Assembly: GCA_020630195.1 (NCBI GenBank)
Contig: JAHDBV010000021.1
Span: 1 to 57,457, forward strand
Source: Acidimicrobiales bacterium
GTDB lineage: Bacteria > Actinomycetota > Acidimicrobiia > Acidimicrobiales > SZUA-35
DNA length: 57,457 nucleotides
Reading direction: 5' to 3'
In this document: piece after piece, positions 26,540-36,700 of the stretch
How the letters are laid out: the number at the start of each line of letters is the position of its first letter
Position numbering within the stretch: position 1 is the first letter of the stretch
The notes under the pieces: generated by a model
Told to the model about the DNA's origin: nothing
What the model saw: only the letters and a program-made list of their open reading frames with translations
The model's database searches: none
Translations under genes and position numbers: made by a program

Positions 26540-27595
26540 GTGGACGGTGGCGATCTGTTGTGGGCTCTGGCCGGTCTTGCCCTCGGTCTCATCATCTGGG
26601 CGTTCTACGCCCGGCGGGCGGCTGCCCGATCGGAGAATCTCGAAGCCGAGCGTGACCGCCTGGAGCGCAAGCTCCGTCAGGCCCGGGCCACGATCGAGCG
26701 TCGTGACGCCGAGATCGCGACGCTCGGTGGACTCGAGCCGTCGACGGCCGAGGGCCCGACCGGACTCGACGCCGACGCGAGCGTGACGACCGACGCCGTC
26801 GCCGACACGCTGATCGACGTGGATGCCGATCGTGAGATCGCGACCGGGCTCGCGGTCTCGGCAGACGCCGATCCCGATCCGGCGCTCGATCCCGATGTCC
26901 CGATCGACGACATCCCCGTGCCGTCGGCCCGTCGAGTGGACACCCCGCCGACGCTGGCCACCATGGGTGCCGAAGGTGGGTCGTCGTCGGATGTCCCCGC
27001 GGCGGAGGGCGTGGCCACCGCCGGTCTCGCGGCCAGCTCGTTCATCGCCGGATCGGCCGATGCCGGAGGCCGGCGCGACGACCTGGCGCCGGATGTCGCC
27101 GAGCTCGACGACGTCGCCGGTCAGGCCGTCGCCCGGGCCCAGCAGCTGAACGATCGGCTCAGTGCCGCGAACAGCCGCATCGAAGCGGGTGACGCCCGGA
27201 TCGCCACCCTCGAGGCCGCGATCGTGCGGGCCGACGAGCGCATCCGGGATCGCAACGCCACGATCACCCGGCTCGAGTCCGAGCTCACCGAGCTCCGGGC
27301 CGAGGACCGCCCCGACCCCGAGGCCATCCGTTCGCTGGAGCAGCAGCTCGCCGAGTGTCGGACGGCTCGTGCCGAGGCGGCCGAGAGCATCACGCAGCTC
27401 ACCGCCGAGCGCGATCAGCTGACCGAGACCCTCGACGCCACCGAGCACCAGCTGCGGGTGACGACCGAGGAGCTCGCCGAGCGGGAGTTGTCATCGGCGG
27501 AGACCCGCCGTCAGCTCGCTTCGATCCGTCGCCGTCTGGCGAGCATCGTCGACCAGGACACGATCGATCTGCGGGACCCCGTCCGCCAGTCCTGA
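26540..27595 (+). CDS. Membrane-anchored coiled-coil protein of unknown function
   Basis: 351 residues. One N-terminal membrane helix (about 6-24) followed by a basic coiled coil (AARSENLEAERDRLERKL), an acidic Asp/Ala/Pro-rich disordered stretch (about 65-190), and a long coiled coil (about 195-345) with heptads such as LEQQLAECRTAR and ITQLTAERDQLTETLD. The layout recalls proteins that scaffold the division or wall machinery, but no family is recognised. GTG start has GGAGGG 8 nt upstream. Confidence 0.75.
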   Translation: MDGGDLLWALAGLALGLIIWAFYARRAAARSENLEAERDRLERKLRQARATIERRDAEIATLGGLEPSTAEGPTGLDADASVTTDAVADTLIDVDADREIATGLAVSADADPDPALDPDVPIDDIPVPSARRVDTPPTLATMGAEGGSSSDVPAAEGVATAGLAASSFIAGSADAGGRRDDLAPDVAELDDVAGQAVARAQQLNDRLSAANSRIEAGDARIATLEAAIVRADERIRDRNATITRLESELTELRAEDRPDPEAIRSLEQQLAECRTARAEAAESITQLTAERDQLTETLDATEHQLRVTTEELAERELSSAETRRQLASIRRRLASIVDQDTIDLRDPVRQS

Positions 27596-27618
27596 GCGCC
27601 GGCTGCGAGACTGGCCCC

Positions 27619-27891
27619 ATGGGACCCGTCTCGTTCGAGACCATCGAGATCGGCCACGACCGGATCCGCGCGCTGGTGCTCACCGAGATGGTGACCGCCG
27701 AGGGCATCCGGGCCGAGCTGCTGACCTACGACGCCGCCGGGCTGTACCAGCCGCTCGCGGGACCCCAGCCGTACAAGCTGCTCGTGCGGAACGAGGATGC
27801 GGCACGAGTCCGCGATCTCGTGGCCGCCGCGGACGACGGCCGACTCGAGCTGGCGATCGACGTCGATCCCGAACTCGACCCGTCCGACTGA
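27619..27891 (+). CDS. Small DUF2007-like protein
   Basis: 90 residues. The pattern VLTEMVTAEGIRAELLT, then a Tyr-rich turn and PYKLLVRNEDAARVRDLVAA, resembles the DUF2007 (putative signal-transducing) fold, a small alpha/beta domain of unknown role. Assignment is tentative. ATG has GAGACT at -12 to -7, consistent with a leaderless mRNA. Confidence 0.6.
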   Translation: MGPVSFETIEIGHDRIRALVLTEMVTAEGIRAELLTYDAAGLYQPLAGPQPYKLLVRNEDAARVRDLVAAADDGRLELAIDVDPELDPSD

Positions 27892-27921
27892 AATCCCGGT
27901 GGGGTGCGTGCACCGGCGGGC

Positions 27922-27927
27922 GAGAAT
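27922..27927 (+). promoter_or_regulatory. Possible leaderless -10 box (GAGAAT) of aroA
   Basis: At -12 to -7 from the GTG at 27934, with A at -11 and T at -7. No Shine-Dalgarno is visible. Confidence 0.4.
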
Positions 27928-27933
27928 GGCCCC

Positions 27934-29211
27934 GTGCCCACCCGACCACTCCGGCCCCTCGACCGACCACCGGCCCACACCATCGTGGTGCCGGGCTCGA
28001 AGAGCCACACCAACCGTGCGGTGATCTGTGCGGCGTTGGCCGAGGGCACCTCCCGCCTGCGCGGGGTGCTGCGAGCCGACGACACCGCCGCGGCCCTCGG
28101 GGCCGTCGGTGATCTCGGCGCCGAGGTCGATGTCGACGACGCCCGGGTCGCCACGATCACCGGGGTCGCCGGTCGTCCCGTCGTGCCCGATCGTGCGGTC
28201 GACGTCCGCCAGTCGGGCACCACCGGTCGGTTCGTCGTGCCGATGGCCGCGCTCGCCGGTGCACCGGTGGTCGTCGATGGTCACGAGCAGCTCCGGGCCC
28301 GTCCGTTCGGTCCGTTGGTCGAGGCGCTGCGGGCACTCGGGGCGGTGGTCGACGGCGAGGCGCTGCCGCTGCGGATCGACGGTTCGGGCCTGGCCGCCTC
28401 GGGGCGACGCCCGGTCGTGCGGGCGTCCGGCTCGATCTCGTCGCAGTTCCTGTCGGGGCTGTTGCTGATGGCGCCGTGCCTGCCCGACGGACTCGAGATC
28501 GAGCTCACCGATCGGTTGGTGTCGATCCCGTACGTCGAGTTGACCCTGTCGACGATGCGGTCGTTCGGTGCCGAGGTCGACCACGACGATCACCGTCGGT
28601 ATCGGGTGGCGCCGACGGGGTATCGGGCCGCCGACATCGACATCGAACCCGACGCGTCGGCGGCGTCGTACTTCTTCGGTGCCGCGGCCGTCACCGGCGG
28701 CTCGATCCGGATCCCGGGTCTGGGGGCCGACACCGTCCAGGGCGATGTGGTGTTCACCGAACTCTGCGCCGCCATGGGCTGTTCGGTCTCGGTCGACGAC
28801 GGCGGCATCACCGTCGTCGGGCCACCGCCGGGCGAGCTCCGTGGCATCGACGTCGACCTCGCGGATGCGTCCGACCTGACCCAGACCCTCGCGATCGTGG
28901 CCACCTTCGCGGATCGGCCCACGACGATCGATCGCATCGGGTTCATCCGGTTCAAGGAGATCGACCGGATCGGGATCCCGGTTGCCGAGCTCGGGCGCCT
29001 GGGTCTGCGGGCCGAGGCCCTCGCCGACGGCATGCGGATCCATCCGGGTCGACCGTCGCCGGGGGTGGTCGATCCGCACGACGATCACCGCATGGCGATG
29101 AGCTTCGCCCTGCTCGGCCTCGTCCACCCCGGCATCACGATCGACGACCCGGGCTGCGTGGCGAAGACGTTCCCCGACTTCTGGCAGGTGCTCGACCAGC
29201 TAGGTTCGTGA
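27934..29211 (+). CDS. aroA: 3-phosphoshikimate 1-carboxyvinyltransferase (EPSP synthase)
   Basis: Joins shikimate-3-phosphate and PEP in the shikimate pathway to aromatic amino acids. 425 residues, the usual length. PGSKSHTNR at the N terminus (Lys23 contacts both substrates), RQSGTTGRF (PEP-binding loop), ASGSISSQFLSGLL, IEPDASAASYFF with the catalytic Asp, FKEIDRI and DDHRMAMSFALLG. The RQSGTT form replaces the GNAGTA loop of class I enzymes, as common in actinobacteria. GTG start fits the fold and a GAGAAT box. No other aro gene is adjacent. Confidence 0.95.
   Translation: MPTRPLRPLDRPPAHTIVVPGSKSHTNRAVICAALAEGTSRLRGVLRADDTAAALGAVGDLGAEVDVDDARVATITGVAGRPVVPDRAVDVRQSGTTGRFVVPMAALAGAPVVVDGHEQLRARPFGPLVEALRALGAVVDGEALPLRIDGSGLAASGRRPVVRASGSISSQFLSGLLLMAPCLPDGLEIELTDRLVSIPYVELTLSTMRSFGAEVDHDDHRRYRVAPTGYRAADIDIEPDASAASYFFGAAAVTGGSIRIPGLGADTVQGDVVFTELCAAMGCSVSVDDGGITVVGPPPGELRGIDVDLADASDLTQTLAIVATFADRPTTIDRIGFIRFKEIDRIGIPVAELGRLGLRAEALADGMRIHPGRPSPGVVDPHDDHRMAMSFALLGLVHPGITIDDPGCVAKTFPDFWQVLDQLGS
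29201..29206 (+). promoter_or_regulatory. Leaderless -10 box (TAGGTT) of the alcohol dehydrogenase gene
   Basis: TAGGTT lies inside the last codons of aroA, at -12 to -7 from the GTG at 29213, so the dehydrogenase may be transcribed separately even though only 1 nt separates the genes. Confidence 0.45.
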
Positions 29212-29212
29212 C

Positions 29213-30235
29213 GTGCGAGCCGCCGTCGTCACCGGACCGGGAACGGTCGAGATCCTCGATGTCGCCGAACCCGAGGCCGTGCCCGGGTCGGTCGTCGTGG
29301 AGGTCGCGGCGTGTGGGCTCGGTGGTTCGGATCGCGAGGCGGCCCGCCACGGTGATCCGCCGGCTCCCGGCTGGTTCGGTCACGAGTGGTCGGGCCGGGT
29401 CATCGCCGTCGGCGACGGCGTCGACGATCGCTTCGTCGGTGAACGGGTGGTGGGGTCGGTCCCGCCGCCGTGTGGACGGTGCTCACGATGCCGGGCCGGT
29501 CTGGTCGAACACTGCGAGCGGGTGCTCGCGTCGATCGTCGGCACGGAGCCGTTGGCCTCCCCCCACGGCGGATTCGCGCCGCGGATCCGTGTGGCCGGCG
29601 ACCGCCTCACCCGCGTGCCCGAGGGGGTCGACGACGTCGATGCCACCTTCGCCGCGCCCGCGGCGGTGTCGGCACGGGCGCTCGCCCGAGCCGGTCAGGT
29701 CGTCGGGTCGGTCGTGGCGGTGGTCGGTGCGGGCACGATCGGGGTGCTGGCGGTCGAACTGGCCCGTCTCGCCGGAGCCGCACGGATCCTCGCGGTCGAG
29801 CACGACCGGGTCCGGGCCGAGCTGGCCTGTGACCTCGGCGCCGACGCGGCGATGCCCCCCGGCCCGGGCGCGGTGGAGTGGCTCGCCGACCAGGGCCACG
29901 GTCTCGGCGCCGACGTCGTGCTCGATTGCGCCGGTCTCGGCGGACGGGACCGACCCGAGGTCCCGGCGCTCGTGCGCCACGGCGGCGTGGTCGTCGTGGT
30001 CGGTCGTGGCGGGGTGACCGCCCTCGATCCGGATGTGCTCGTCACCCGGGAGGTGACGGTGCGGGGATCGGTCGGGTTCGGAGCGGTCGACATGAACCGG
30101 ACGCTCGCGCTGATGGCCGAGGATCGACTGCGTCCCGGTCGGTTGATCGGTCCGACGGTCGGGCTCGACGAGGTGCCCGCCCGGGCGCTCGATCCCGAAG
30201 CCGTCGGCCGGGTGATCGTCGATCCGAGCCGCTGA
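29213..30235 (+). CDS. Zinc-dependent alcohol dehydrogenase (MDR superfamily)
   Basis: 340 residues. Catalytic zinc ligands: Cys34 (ACGLGGSD), the His/Glu of GHEWSG near 61-62. Structural zinc lobe CGRCSRCRAGLVEHC with four Cys near 87-101. Rossmann loop VVGAGTIGVLAVELARLAGA near 168. The second shell and NAD-binding half are complete, so it should be an active medium-chain dehydrogenase. Substrate unknown; MDR enzymes act on alcohols, polyols and threonine. Confidence 0.88.
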   Translation: MRAAVVTGPGTVEILDVAEPEAVPGSVVVEVAACGLGGSDREAARHGDPPAPGWFGHEWSGRVIAVGDGVDDRFVGERVVGSVPPPCGRCSRCRAGLVEHCERVLASIVGTEPLASPHGGFAPRIRVAGDRLTRVPEGVDDVDATFAAPAAVSARALARAGQVVGSVVAVVGAGTIGVLAVELARLAGAARILAVEHDRVRAELACDLGADAAMPPGPGAVEWLADQGHGLGADVVLDCAGLGGRDRPEVPALVRHGGVVVVVGRGGVTALDPDVLVTREVTVRGSVGFGAVDMNRTLALMAEDRLRPGRLIGPTVGLDEVPARALDPEAVGRVIVDPSR

Positions 30236-30238
30236 GGC

Positions 30239-31636
30239 TCAGACGGTCAGGTCGTCGAGGAACCCGCTGGCCCAGCTCGTGGCGTCGCTGCGCTTGACGA
30301 TGCGCCGCAGCGCCTTCATCCGGACCCTGGCTTCCTCGGGGCTGATCTCGAGGCCGTGCCGGATGGCCGCCTTCACCCCGGCGATGTCGTAGGGGTTCAC
30401 CCGGATCGCCTCACGCAGCTGATGGGCGGCGCCGGCGAACTCGGACAACACGAGGACACCGGAGTCGTCGTAGCGGCTGGCGACGTACTCCTTCGCCACG
30501 AGGTTCATCCCGTCGCGGAACGGCGTCACGAGCATCAGGTCGGCCACTCGGTACAGCGCGAGGAGCTCGTCGAACCCGCGGGTCTGGTGCAGGTAGTGGA
30601 CGACGGGGAAGCCGACCCGGCCGAAGTCACCGTTGATCTCACCGACGAGTCGCTCGACCCGGCTGCGCAGGTCCTGGTAGGCGCCGACCTGATCACGACT
30701 CGGCTCGGCCACCTGGACGTAGGCGACCTGTGCCGGATGCACGTGGCCATCGGCGAGCAGCTCGCCGAAGGCCCGGAGCCGCACGTCGATGCCCTTCGTG
30801 TAGTCGAGCCGGTCGACGCCGAGGATGACCCGATGGGGTTGGCCGAGACGGGCACGGAGGTCCCGGGCCGCCTCGGTGATCTCCGGTCGGCGCGAACCCG
30901 AGTCGTAGCGGTCGACGTCGATACCGATCGGATAGGTGCGCACCCGGATCTTGCGGCCGTCGATGTCGAGCATCGAGCGACCGTCACGGGAGGCGAGCCC
31001 GAGTGACACCGCCAGGCGATGGAAGTTGCCGGCGCCATCGGGCGTCTGGAAGCCGATCAGGTCGGCGCCGAGGATGCCCTTCGTGATCTCCTCACGCCAG
31101 GGAAGTTGGTAGAAGAGCTCGGGCGGCGGGAACGGAATGTGGAGGAAGTACCCGATCCGCAGGTCGGGCCGGAGTTCGCGCAGCATGCCCGGCACCAACT
31201 GGAGCTGGTAGTCGTGCACCCAGACCGTGGCGCCCTCGGGCGATTCGGCGGCGGCGGCCTCGGCGAAGCGCTGGTTGATGAGCTTGTAGCCGTCCCACCA
31301 GCTCCGGTGGTACTCCGACGGTGCGATCTTGTCGTGATAGAGCGGCCAGAGGGTGCCGTTCGACATGCCGTCGTAGTGGCGGCCCTTCTCGGCTTCGGTC
31401 AGGCCGACCGGGACGAGCCGGAGACCGTCGAGTTCGAAGGGCGGGTCGGTGGTCCCGTCGGTGTCACCGGCCCACCCGACCCACGCCGATCCCGGCGAGG
31501 CCTCCATGGTCGGTGCGACGGCCGAGACCAGTCCACCCGGTGAGGTGACCCACGTGGTCTCGCCGTCGTCGTTCTCCACCCGGCGCACCGGCAGGCGGTT
31601 GGCGACGATGACCAGCCCGGTCTGCGGTGATGCCAT
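30239..31636 (-). CDS. otsA: Alpha,alpha-trehalose-phosphate synthase (UDP-forming)
   Basis: Makes trehalose-6-phosphate from a nucleotide glucose and glucose-6-phosphate, a compatible-solute and wall-precursor step. 465 residues, typical of GT20. LVIVANRLPV at the start, SPGGLVSAV loop, WVHDYQLQLVPGMLRELRPD, GFFLHIPFP-like YFLHIPFPPPELF, VDRLDYTKGIDVRLRAF and a LVAKEYVASR donor-site segment are all present. No phosphatase (otsB) is adjacent. ATG is supported by TAGGTT at -11 to -6. Confidence 0.95.
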   Translation of the reverse strand: MASPQTGLVIVANRLPVRRVENDDGETTWVTSPGGLVSAVAPTMEASPGSAWVGWAGDTDGTTDPPFELDGLRLVPVGLTEAEKGRHYDGMSNGTLWPLYHDKIAPSEYHRSWWDGYKLINQRFAEAAAAESPEGATVWVHDYQLQLVPGMLRELRPDLRIGYFLHIPFPPPELFYQLPWREEITKGILGADLIGFQTPDGAGNFHRLAVSLGLASRDGRSMLDIDGRKIRVRTYPIGIDVDRYDSGSRRPEITEAARDLRARLGQPHRVILGVDRLDYTKGIDVRLRAFGELLADGHVHPAQVAYVQVAEPSRDQVGAYQDLRSRVERLVGEINGDFGRVGFPVVHYLHQTRGFDELLALYRVADLMLVTPFRDGMNLVAKEYVASRYDDSGVLVLSEFAGAAHQLREAIRVNPYDIAGVKAAIRHGLEISPEEARVRMKALRRIVKRSDATSWASGFLDDLTV

Positions 31637-31692
31637 GGGCGCAACCTACTTGGCGGACCCGGGTGACCGGGGCCGAGCCCGACGGGTTCACC

Positions 31693-33162
31693 TCAGCCGA
31701 GGTGGAGGCGGCCCTCCGCGTCGACCTCACCGCTGCGCCCGTGGACGTCGTCGGCCATGAGGGCGGCCATCGTCTCGGGATCGGTGCTGTGGCCCCAGGT
31801 GCGTCCCACGGCAGTCCGCAGCGCGGCGAGGCCGCGCTCGGGTCCCTCGTGGCCGTGCATGACCGTGGCGGCCTCGACGGTGACCGTGCCGACGTGTCCG
31901 GTGTCGTCCGGTGTCGACCCGGCGGCGTCGGCTTCGGCCTGGGCGTCGGCCCACCGGAAGCCGTCGGTCGGTGGCTCGGTGGAGTAGAGGCCGAGTGCGT
32001 GCTTGGTGAGGTAGCCCCCGTTGGCCGTCACGAGTCCGAGCGAGCCCGGGTCGTCACGGAGCACGCGGGCCATCGTGGCGATCGAGTGGGTGACGTAGTT
32101 GTTCAGCGGACCGCCGGCGAAGGGCAGGCCACCGGTGACGGTGAGCTGGCGGTCCGGATCGAGGCCGAGTTCGGCGACACCGACCTGCACGGCCGAGGGG
32201 AAGCAGGAGTAGACGTCGACGTGATCGGCGGCGGCGGGTTCGACACCGGCGAGGTCGGTGAGCATCCGACCGGCGGCACCGATGGCGGGGGAGGAGTGCA
32301 GATCGCGTCGTTCGGTCACCGCATAGGTGTCGTGGGCGTCGCTGCCCGCCAGCGGGAAGACCCAGCGATCCCGGGGCACGCCGGCGGCCTCGGCCGCCGC
32401 CACCGAGCACAGGATGAGCCCGGCCCCCTGATCGAGATCCCAGTTGGAGTTCATGGCCTTCGTGTAGGGCCACCCGACCATCCGGTTCCCGGCGGTGGGC
32501 TGGCGGATCTCCTCCGGGGTCATCGGCGTCGGCGACCAGGCGTGCGGGTTCGTCGCGGCGACCGTGTTGAAACCCGCCCAGAGCGCGGCGATGACATCGC
32601 GGTGCTCGTCGTTGGTCCGGCCCCGGTCCGCCCGGATGGCCGATTCGAAGATCGGGTAGTGGTTGACGGGTGCCGCGAGCCCACGGGCCTGTTCGACCTC
32701 GGTGGACATCGGGACGTCCGCCCCGAAGCGTGGCGCCTCGGCCAGGTCCGAGGCGGTGCGGTTGTCCGCCAGCCCCGCACGCCGGCGTCGTCGGCCCGAC
32801 CAGATCGCTTCGGCGCCGGTGATGGCCACCACGTCGGCATCGCCGGCCTGGATCCGGGCGGCCATCGCATTCACGTAGGACTGCGGGGTGTTGCCGCCGT
32901 GGTACGACAGCAACGTGCGGGCCCCGGGTGAACCGACGGCCTCGGCGAGGAGCCGGCCCGGGTCGGGGTAGTTCCACGCGCCGTAGACGACCGCCACGAG
33001 GTCGATCCGCTGCAGCAGTTCCGGGCTGCCGGCGTCGATGGCCGCCTCCACGACGGTGCGTCGCATGAGCTCGAGCGCCTCCACGGCGTCGGCGACGTCG
33101 TCGGGGCGTTGGCTGATCTGGCCGGAGCCGACCAGGACGGGGGTACGGGGTTCGAGCGCCAT
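31693..33162 (-). CDS. Thiolase-like acyl-CoA acetyltransferase (SCP-x-type)
   Basis: 489 residues with thiolase-fold landmarks: PVLVGSGQISQRPDD opening, YHGGNTPQSYVNAMAARI where the family Cys-containing loop would be, and a later YSCFPSAVQVG, GGLPFAGGPLNNYVTHS (family GGxxxxGxP/NxxxH) and NGGYLTKHALGLYST near the C terminus. A C-terminal extension of about 80 residues is typical of thiolase-like type 1 proteins. The first active-site Cys is not obvious in its usual place, so the reaction may be non-classical. ATG at 33162; TAGGTT at -14 to -9. Confidence 0.78.
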   Translation of the reverse strand: MALEPRTPVLVGSGQISQRPDDVADAVEALELMRRTVVEAAIDAGSPELLQRIDLVAVVYGAWNYPDPGRLLAEAVGSPGARTLLSYHGGNTPQSYVNAMAARIQAGDADVVAITGAEAIWSGRRRRRAGLADNRTASDLAEAPRFGADVPMSTEVEQARGLAAPVNHYPIFESAIRADRGRTNDEHRDVIAALWAGFNTVAATNPHAWSPTPMTPEEIRQPTAGNRMVGWPYTKAMNSNWDLDQGAGLILCSVAAAEAAGVPRDRWVFPLAGSDAHDTYAVTERRDLHSSPAIGAAGRMLTDLAGVEPAAADHVDVYSCFPSAVQVGVAELGLDPDRQLTVTGGLPFAGGPLNNYVTHSIATMARVLRDDPGSLGLVTANGGYLTKHALGLYSTEPPTDGFRWADAQAEADAAGSTPDDTGHVGTVTVEAATVMHGHEGPERGLAALRTAVGRTWGHSTDPETMAALMADDVHGRSGEVDAEGRLHLG

Positions 33163-33178
33163 GGCGCCCGAACCTACG

Positions 33179-33583
33179 TCAGCCCGTCGTCAGCAGCACA
33201 CCGAGGAACAGCACCACGAGGGCCAGCACACCACCGAGCGCACCGGTCGCCGCCTTCACCGGCGTCTTGTCCGTCGTCTGGTGCAGGAAGGCGGCGCCAC
33301 CGGCGATCATCACGAGCAGCACCTTGATGCCGAGGGTCACGTGGTAGGAGGCGCTCACGTCGTCACCGACGGTGAACAGGCCCCACATGCCGGTGACCAC
33401 CACGAGGAGGAACGCCGGCCAGGCCACGCGGGCGAAGCCACGGGCCACGGCCTGGGTCGCCTCGGGGCCGATCTTGCGGGTGCCGGGCACGATGCCCGCG
33501 ACCACGAACTGGCCACCGACCCACACCGAGGCGGCGAGGAGGTGGAGGAAGAGACGGAGGGTGTCGAGGCTGGGAGCGAGCAC
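33179..33583 (-). CDS. CopD-like four-helix membrane protein
   Basis: 134 residues with four hydrophobic helices. FLHLLAASVWVGGQFVVAG in helix 1 resembles the His/Trp-containing helix of CopD/DUF2269-like membrane proteins, and MIAGGAAFLHQ carries another His. Copper or heme binding is possible but not shown. GTG start is fixed by TAGCGT at -12 to -7. It lies upstream of the thiolase-like gene on the same strand (17-nt gap). Confidence 0.7.
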   Translation of the reverse strand: MLAPSLDTLRLFLHLLAASVWVGGQFVVAGIVPGTRKIGPEATQAVARGFARVAWPAFLLVVVTGMWGLFTVGDDVSASYHVTLGIKVLLVMIAGGAAFLHQTTDKTPVKAATGALGGVLALVVLFLGVLLTTG

Positions 33584-33589
33584 AACGGG

Positions 33590-33595
33590 ACGCTA
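33590..33595 (-). promoter_or_regulatory. Leaderless -10 box (TAGCGT) of the CopD-like gene
   Basis: At -12 to -7 from the GTG at 33583. Confidence 0.5.
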
Positions 33596-33697
33596 GCAAC
33601 GCGGCGGTGTGGGCCGTTCGGTCCACCGTGGGGTGGGTGTCTCGGCCGTTCTGGTCGATCCATGCCCCCGAATCGGAGGTGAACGGGCTTCGAATCT

Positions 33698-33732
33698 CTC
33701 GAACCCGGCCGTTTCGGCCGACCGGATTCGAG
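33698..33732 (+). promoter_or_regulatory. 5'-leader stem-loop upstream of the giant surface protein gene
   Basis: CGGCCG-TTT-CGGCCG (33706-33720) lies inside outer arms CTCGAA (33698-33703) and TTCGAG (33727-33732), giving a two-stage hairpin about 30 nt before the start codon. It could stabilise the very long mRNA or tune translation (inference). Confidence 0.4.
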
Positions 33733-33762
33733 ACCTCGTGCCCTCTCGACCGGAGCCGATCC

Positions 33763-36700
33763 ATGATCACCACCTCACCCCGTCGCCGGGTCGTCCGGCT
33801 CGCCGCGGCGTTCGCCGTCGTGGCCGCGACGCTCGGCCTGCCGGCCACACCGGCCGCCGCCGGCATCCCGACACTCGACCACACGGTGTCGATCGAGTTC
33901 TCCGGCACCGCCCCCTTCGCCGATGACGGCGACGGTGAGGTCGGCCCCGGTGAGGACGTGTCCGGTGGTGTCGACGACGGCTTCGCCGGCATCAAGCACT
34001 ACGCCCGCACCGGTGATCGCACGAGCTTCAAGCTCGAGTACAACGTCAACGGCGAAGACGCCGATCGCCTCACCCTGAAGGCCCGCCTCGTCGAGGTCGA
34101 CGCGGCCGGTGTGCCCACGGGCAACCCGATCCGGGCCGGCGTGACCTTCCCCGAGTTGCCGGTGGCGTGTCAGGCCGGGTCGAGCCTCGCCGCCGACGGC
34201 CACTCCTTCACCTGCGAGATCGGCGCCGTGCCCTCGGGCACCACCGCCTTCGTGCCGGCCCAGGTCGAGGCCGACAACACGATCCCGAACGGGTACCACT
34301 ACGCGATCCAGTACGAGGTCTGCGAACTCGCCGACGACGGCTCGGTCGAGGTCCAGACCGGAGAGCAGCTCTCCGAGTCCGTCACCGCCACGGCCGCACC
34401 CCGCTACGACTTGTGGAAGCGGCGTGCATACAACCGTGGCCCGGTGCCGATGCCGGCCGACGGCCCCGGCACCGAAGGTGACATCGGCGTCGTCGTGCAG
34501 TACGCCCTCGGTGTGTTGGCCGGCGACGGCGACAGCCGTGGCCTGTCGATGCTCGCCGAGTACGACCAGGACCTGAACGGCAACTCGACGATCGACGACG
34601 AGGTCTCCTTCACCGACGACATCGCCCCCATCGCCGGCGGCCCGCCCTTCGGCACCCCGCCGGGCTCGTACCTCTACGACTTCGGGTACTTCGGCGACGG
34701 CTGCGGCTCGAACTACGGCACCGACGCCCGGGGCGAGTCGAACGTGTGGGGCGACCAGCCCCGCGGCCAGATCGGCCACGACGGCGGCACGATCGACAAC
34801 GCCACGCCCGACTCGGGTGTGTGGACCTGCTCCCAGACCGGTACCGACATCGACATCACCATCACGGGTGCCGACTTCCGTGGCCGGAGCTACCCGACGA
34901 CGACGGCCTCCAACTCGGCGATGTCGGCCGACCAGAAGTGGTTCGCCTCCGGCTGGGTCGCCGTGTGGATCCCGATCGAGGCCATCGAGAACGGCCCCGA
35001 CGGTCTCGCCGGCACCGCCGACGACGGGGAGTACCCGTCGTCGGACGAGCTGAGCCCCTTCGACCCGGACGACATCTGGGGCCAGTCGAACTACGGCGCC
35101 GGCACCGAGCCGCTCGTCGACGACGCCGACCAGGGCTGGCGTCAGAACGAACTCGCCTACACCCTCGTCGAGGGCGGCATCGGGTGGGACAAGGACTTCC
35201 GCCACTCCCTTCCCGGCGGGAACGCACCCGGCATCGGCTGGAGTGAGGCGCCGACGAACGGCACCGCCGTGAACTCGGGTGACGGCCAGGCCATGAACGG
35301 CACCCAGTTCTCCAGCTACCTGCGCACCACCAACCGTTCGTTCCGGAGTCGCTCCGCCTACCAGGTGTGCGACGCCTTCGACAACAGCACGTTCACGGTC
35401 GGTCCGGACCGCAACGGATTCATCTGGGCCGGCTGGTTCAACGGCACCTCGGTCGACGCCGCCTACCCGACCGATCTCAACGCCTACGACACCGGCTTCT
35501 CCGGCTCGACCGTGAACCCCGACCAGTACATCGTCGTCGAGTTCGGCACCGGCGTGAACGGCGGTGTCGCCGGCAACTGGGCCGACGGCAACCTGGCCGT
35601 GCCCTCCGACCCGTCGGGTTGGGGCATCGACTCGTGGCAGCGCCCGGGCTGGGATCTGATGGAGAACGCCACCTGTGGTGACGCCGACTCCGCCGACGGC
35701 TGGTTCGAGTTGCCGAACCCGTACGACCCGGCCGATCTGCCCACCGGCGTGACCCTCGCCGACATCACCAAGTTCCGGGTCCGGATCGTGCATCCCGACG
35801 CCGACCCGGCCGGCACCTGGGACGAGCGCTCGGTGCTGCCCGCCGGGCAGGACGTGCTGATGGCGATCAACCACATCGCCCTCGACAACGAGATGTACAA
35901 CAACTCGGTCGATTCCACCGACCCCCGGTCGACGATCCTCGCCAACATGGCCGGCGACTCCTACACCAACAAGGACGGGTCGATCTTCACCCGGACGGTC
36001 GGCTACGACCCGCTCGACAACTCGAGCACCGCCACCGGCGACCGACTGATCGCCACGCTGGCCCAGGTCCGTATCGACAAGGAGTTCGTGGAGAAGGTCG
36101 CCGGCTCCGGCCCGAACTTCCTCGGTGGCGACCCCGTCACCTGGACCCTCCAGCCGACCGTCGCCTCGCTCACCGATCTCCCGGCCGACCCCGCCGAGGA
36201 CGTCCGCGTCGTCGACGAGTTCCCCCAGCCCTACCTCGAGTACCTGCCGGGTTCGGCCTCGCCGGCCTCGTTCACCGATCTCACCTCGGGTGCGGTGTAC
36301 CCCGTGCAGTTCTGCATCGTCGCCGGGTGTGACAAGGACACCCCGGCGCACTGGACCGCGACCGAACCGGCCGATCCGGCCGCGGTGCTCGGTCTGATGT
36401 GGGACTTCGGTGAGGTGCCGCTCGGTGCGGTGCTCCCGCTGCTCTCCTACGACACCCAGATCGCGATCGACGCGCCCAACAACGAGACCATCCCGAACGT
36501 GGCGACCATCCACTCGCCGTCGGACCAGGCCTCGGAGGAGCGTCGCAGCGACGACACCTCGATCAAGGTGATCCAGCTCGGTGCCCTGTCGGTCCGCAAG
36601 GACGTCTCGACCCCGATCATCTTCACCGACGAGGCGTTCACCTACACGCTCCGCTTCGCCAACGTGTCGGCCGCCGACATCGACAGCTACGACCTGATCG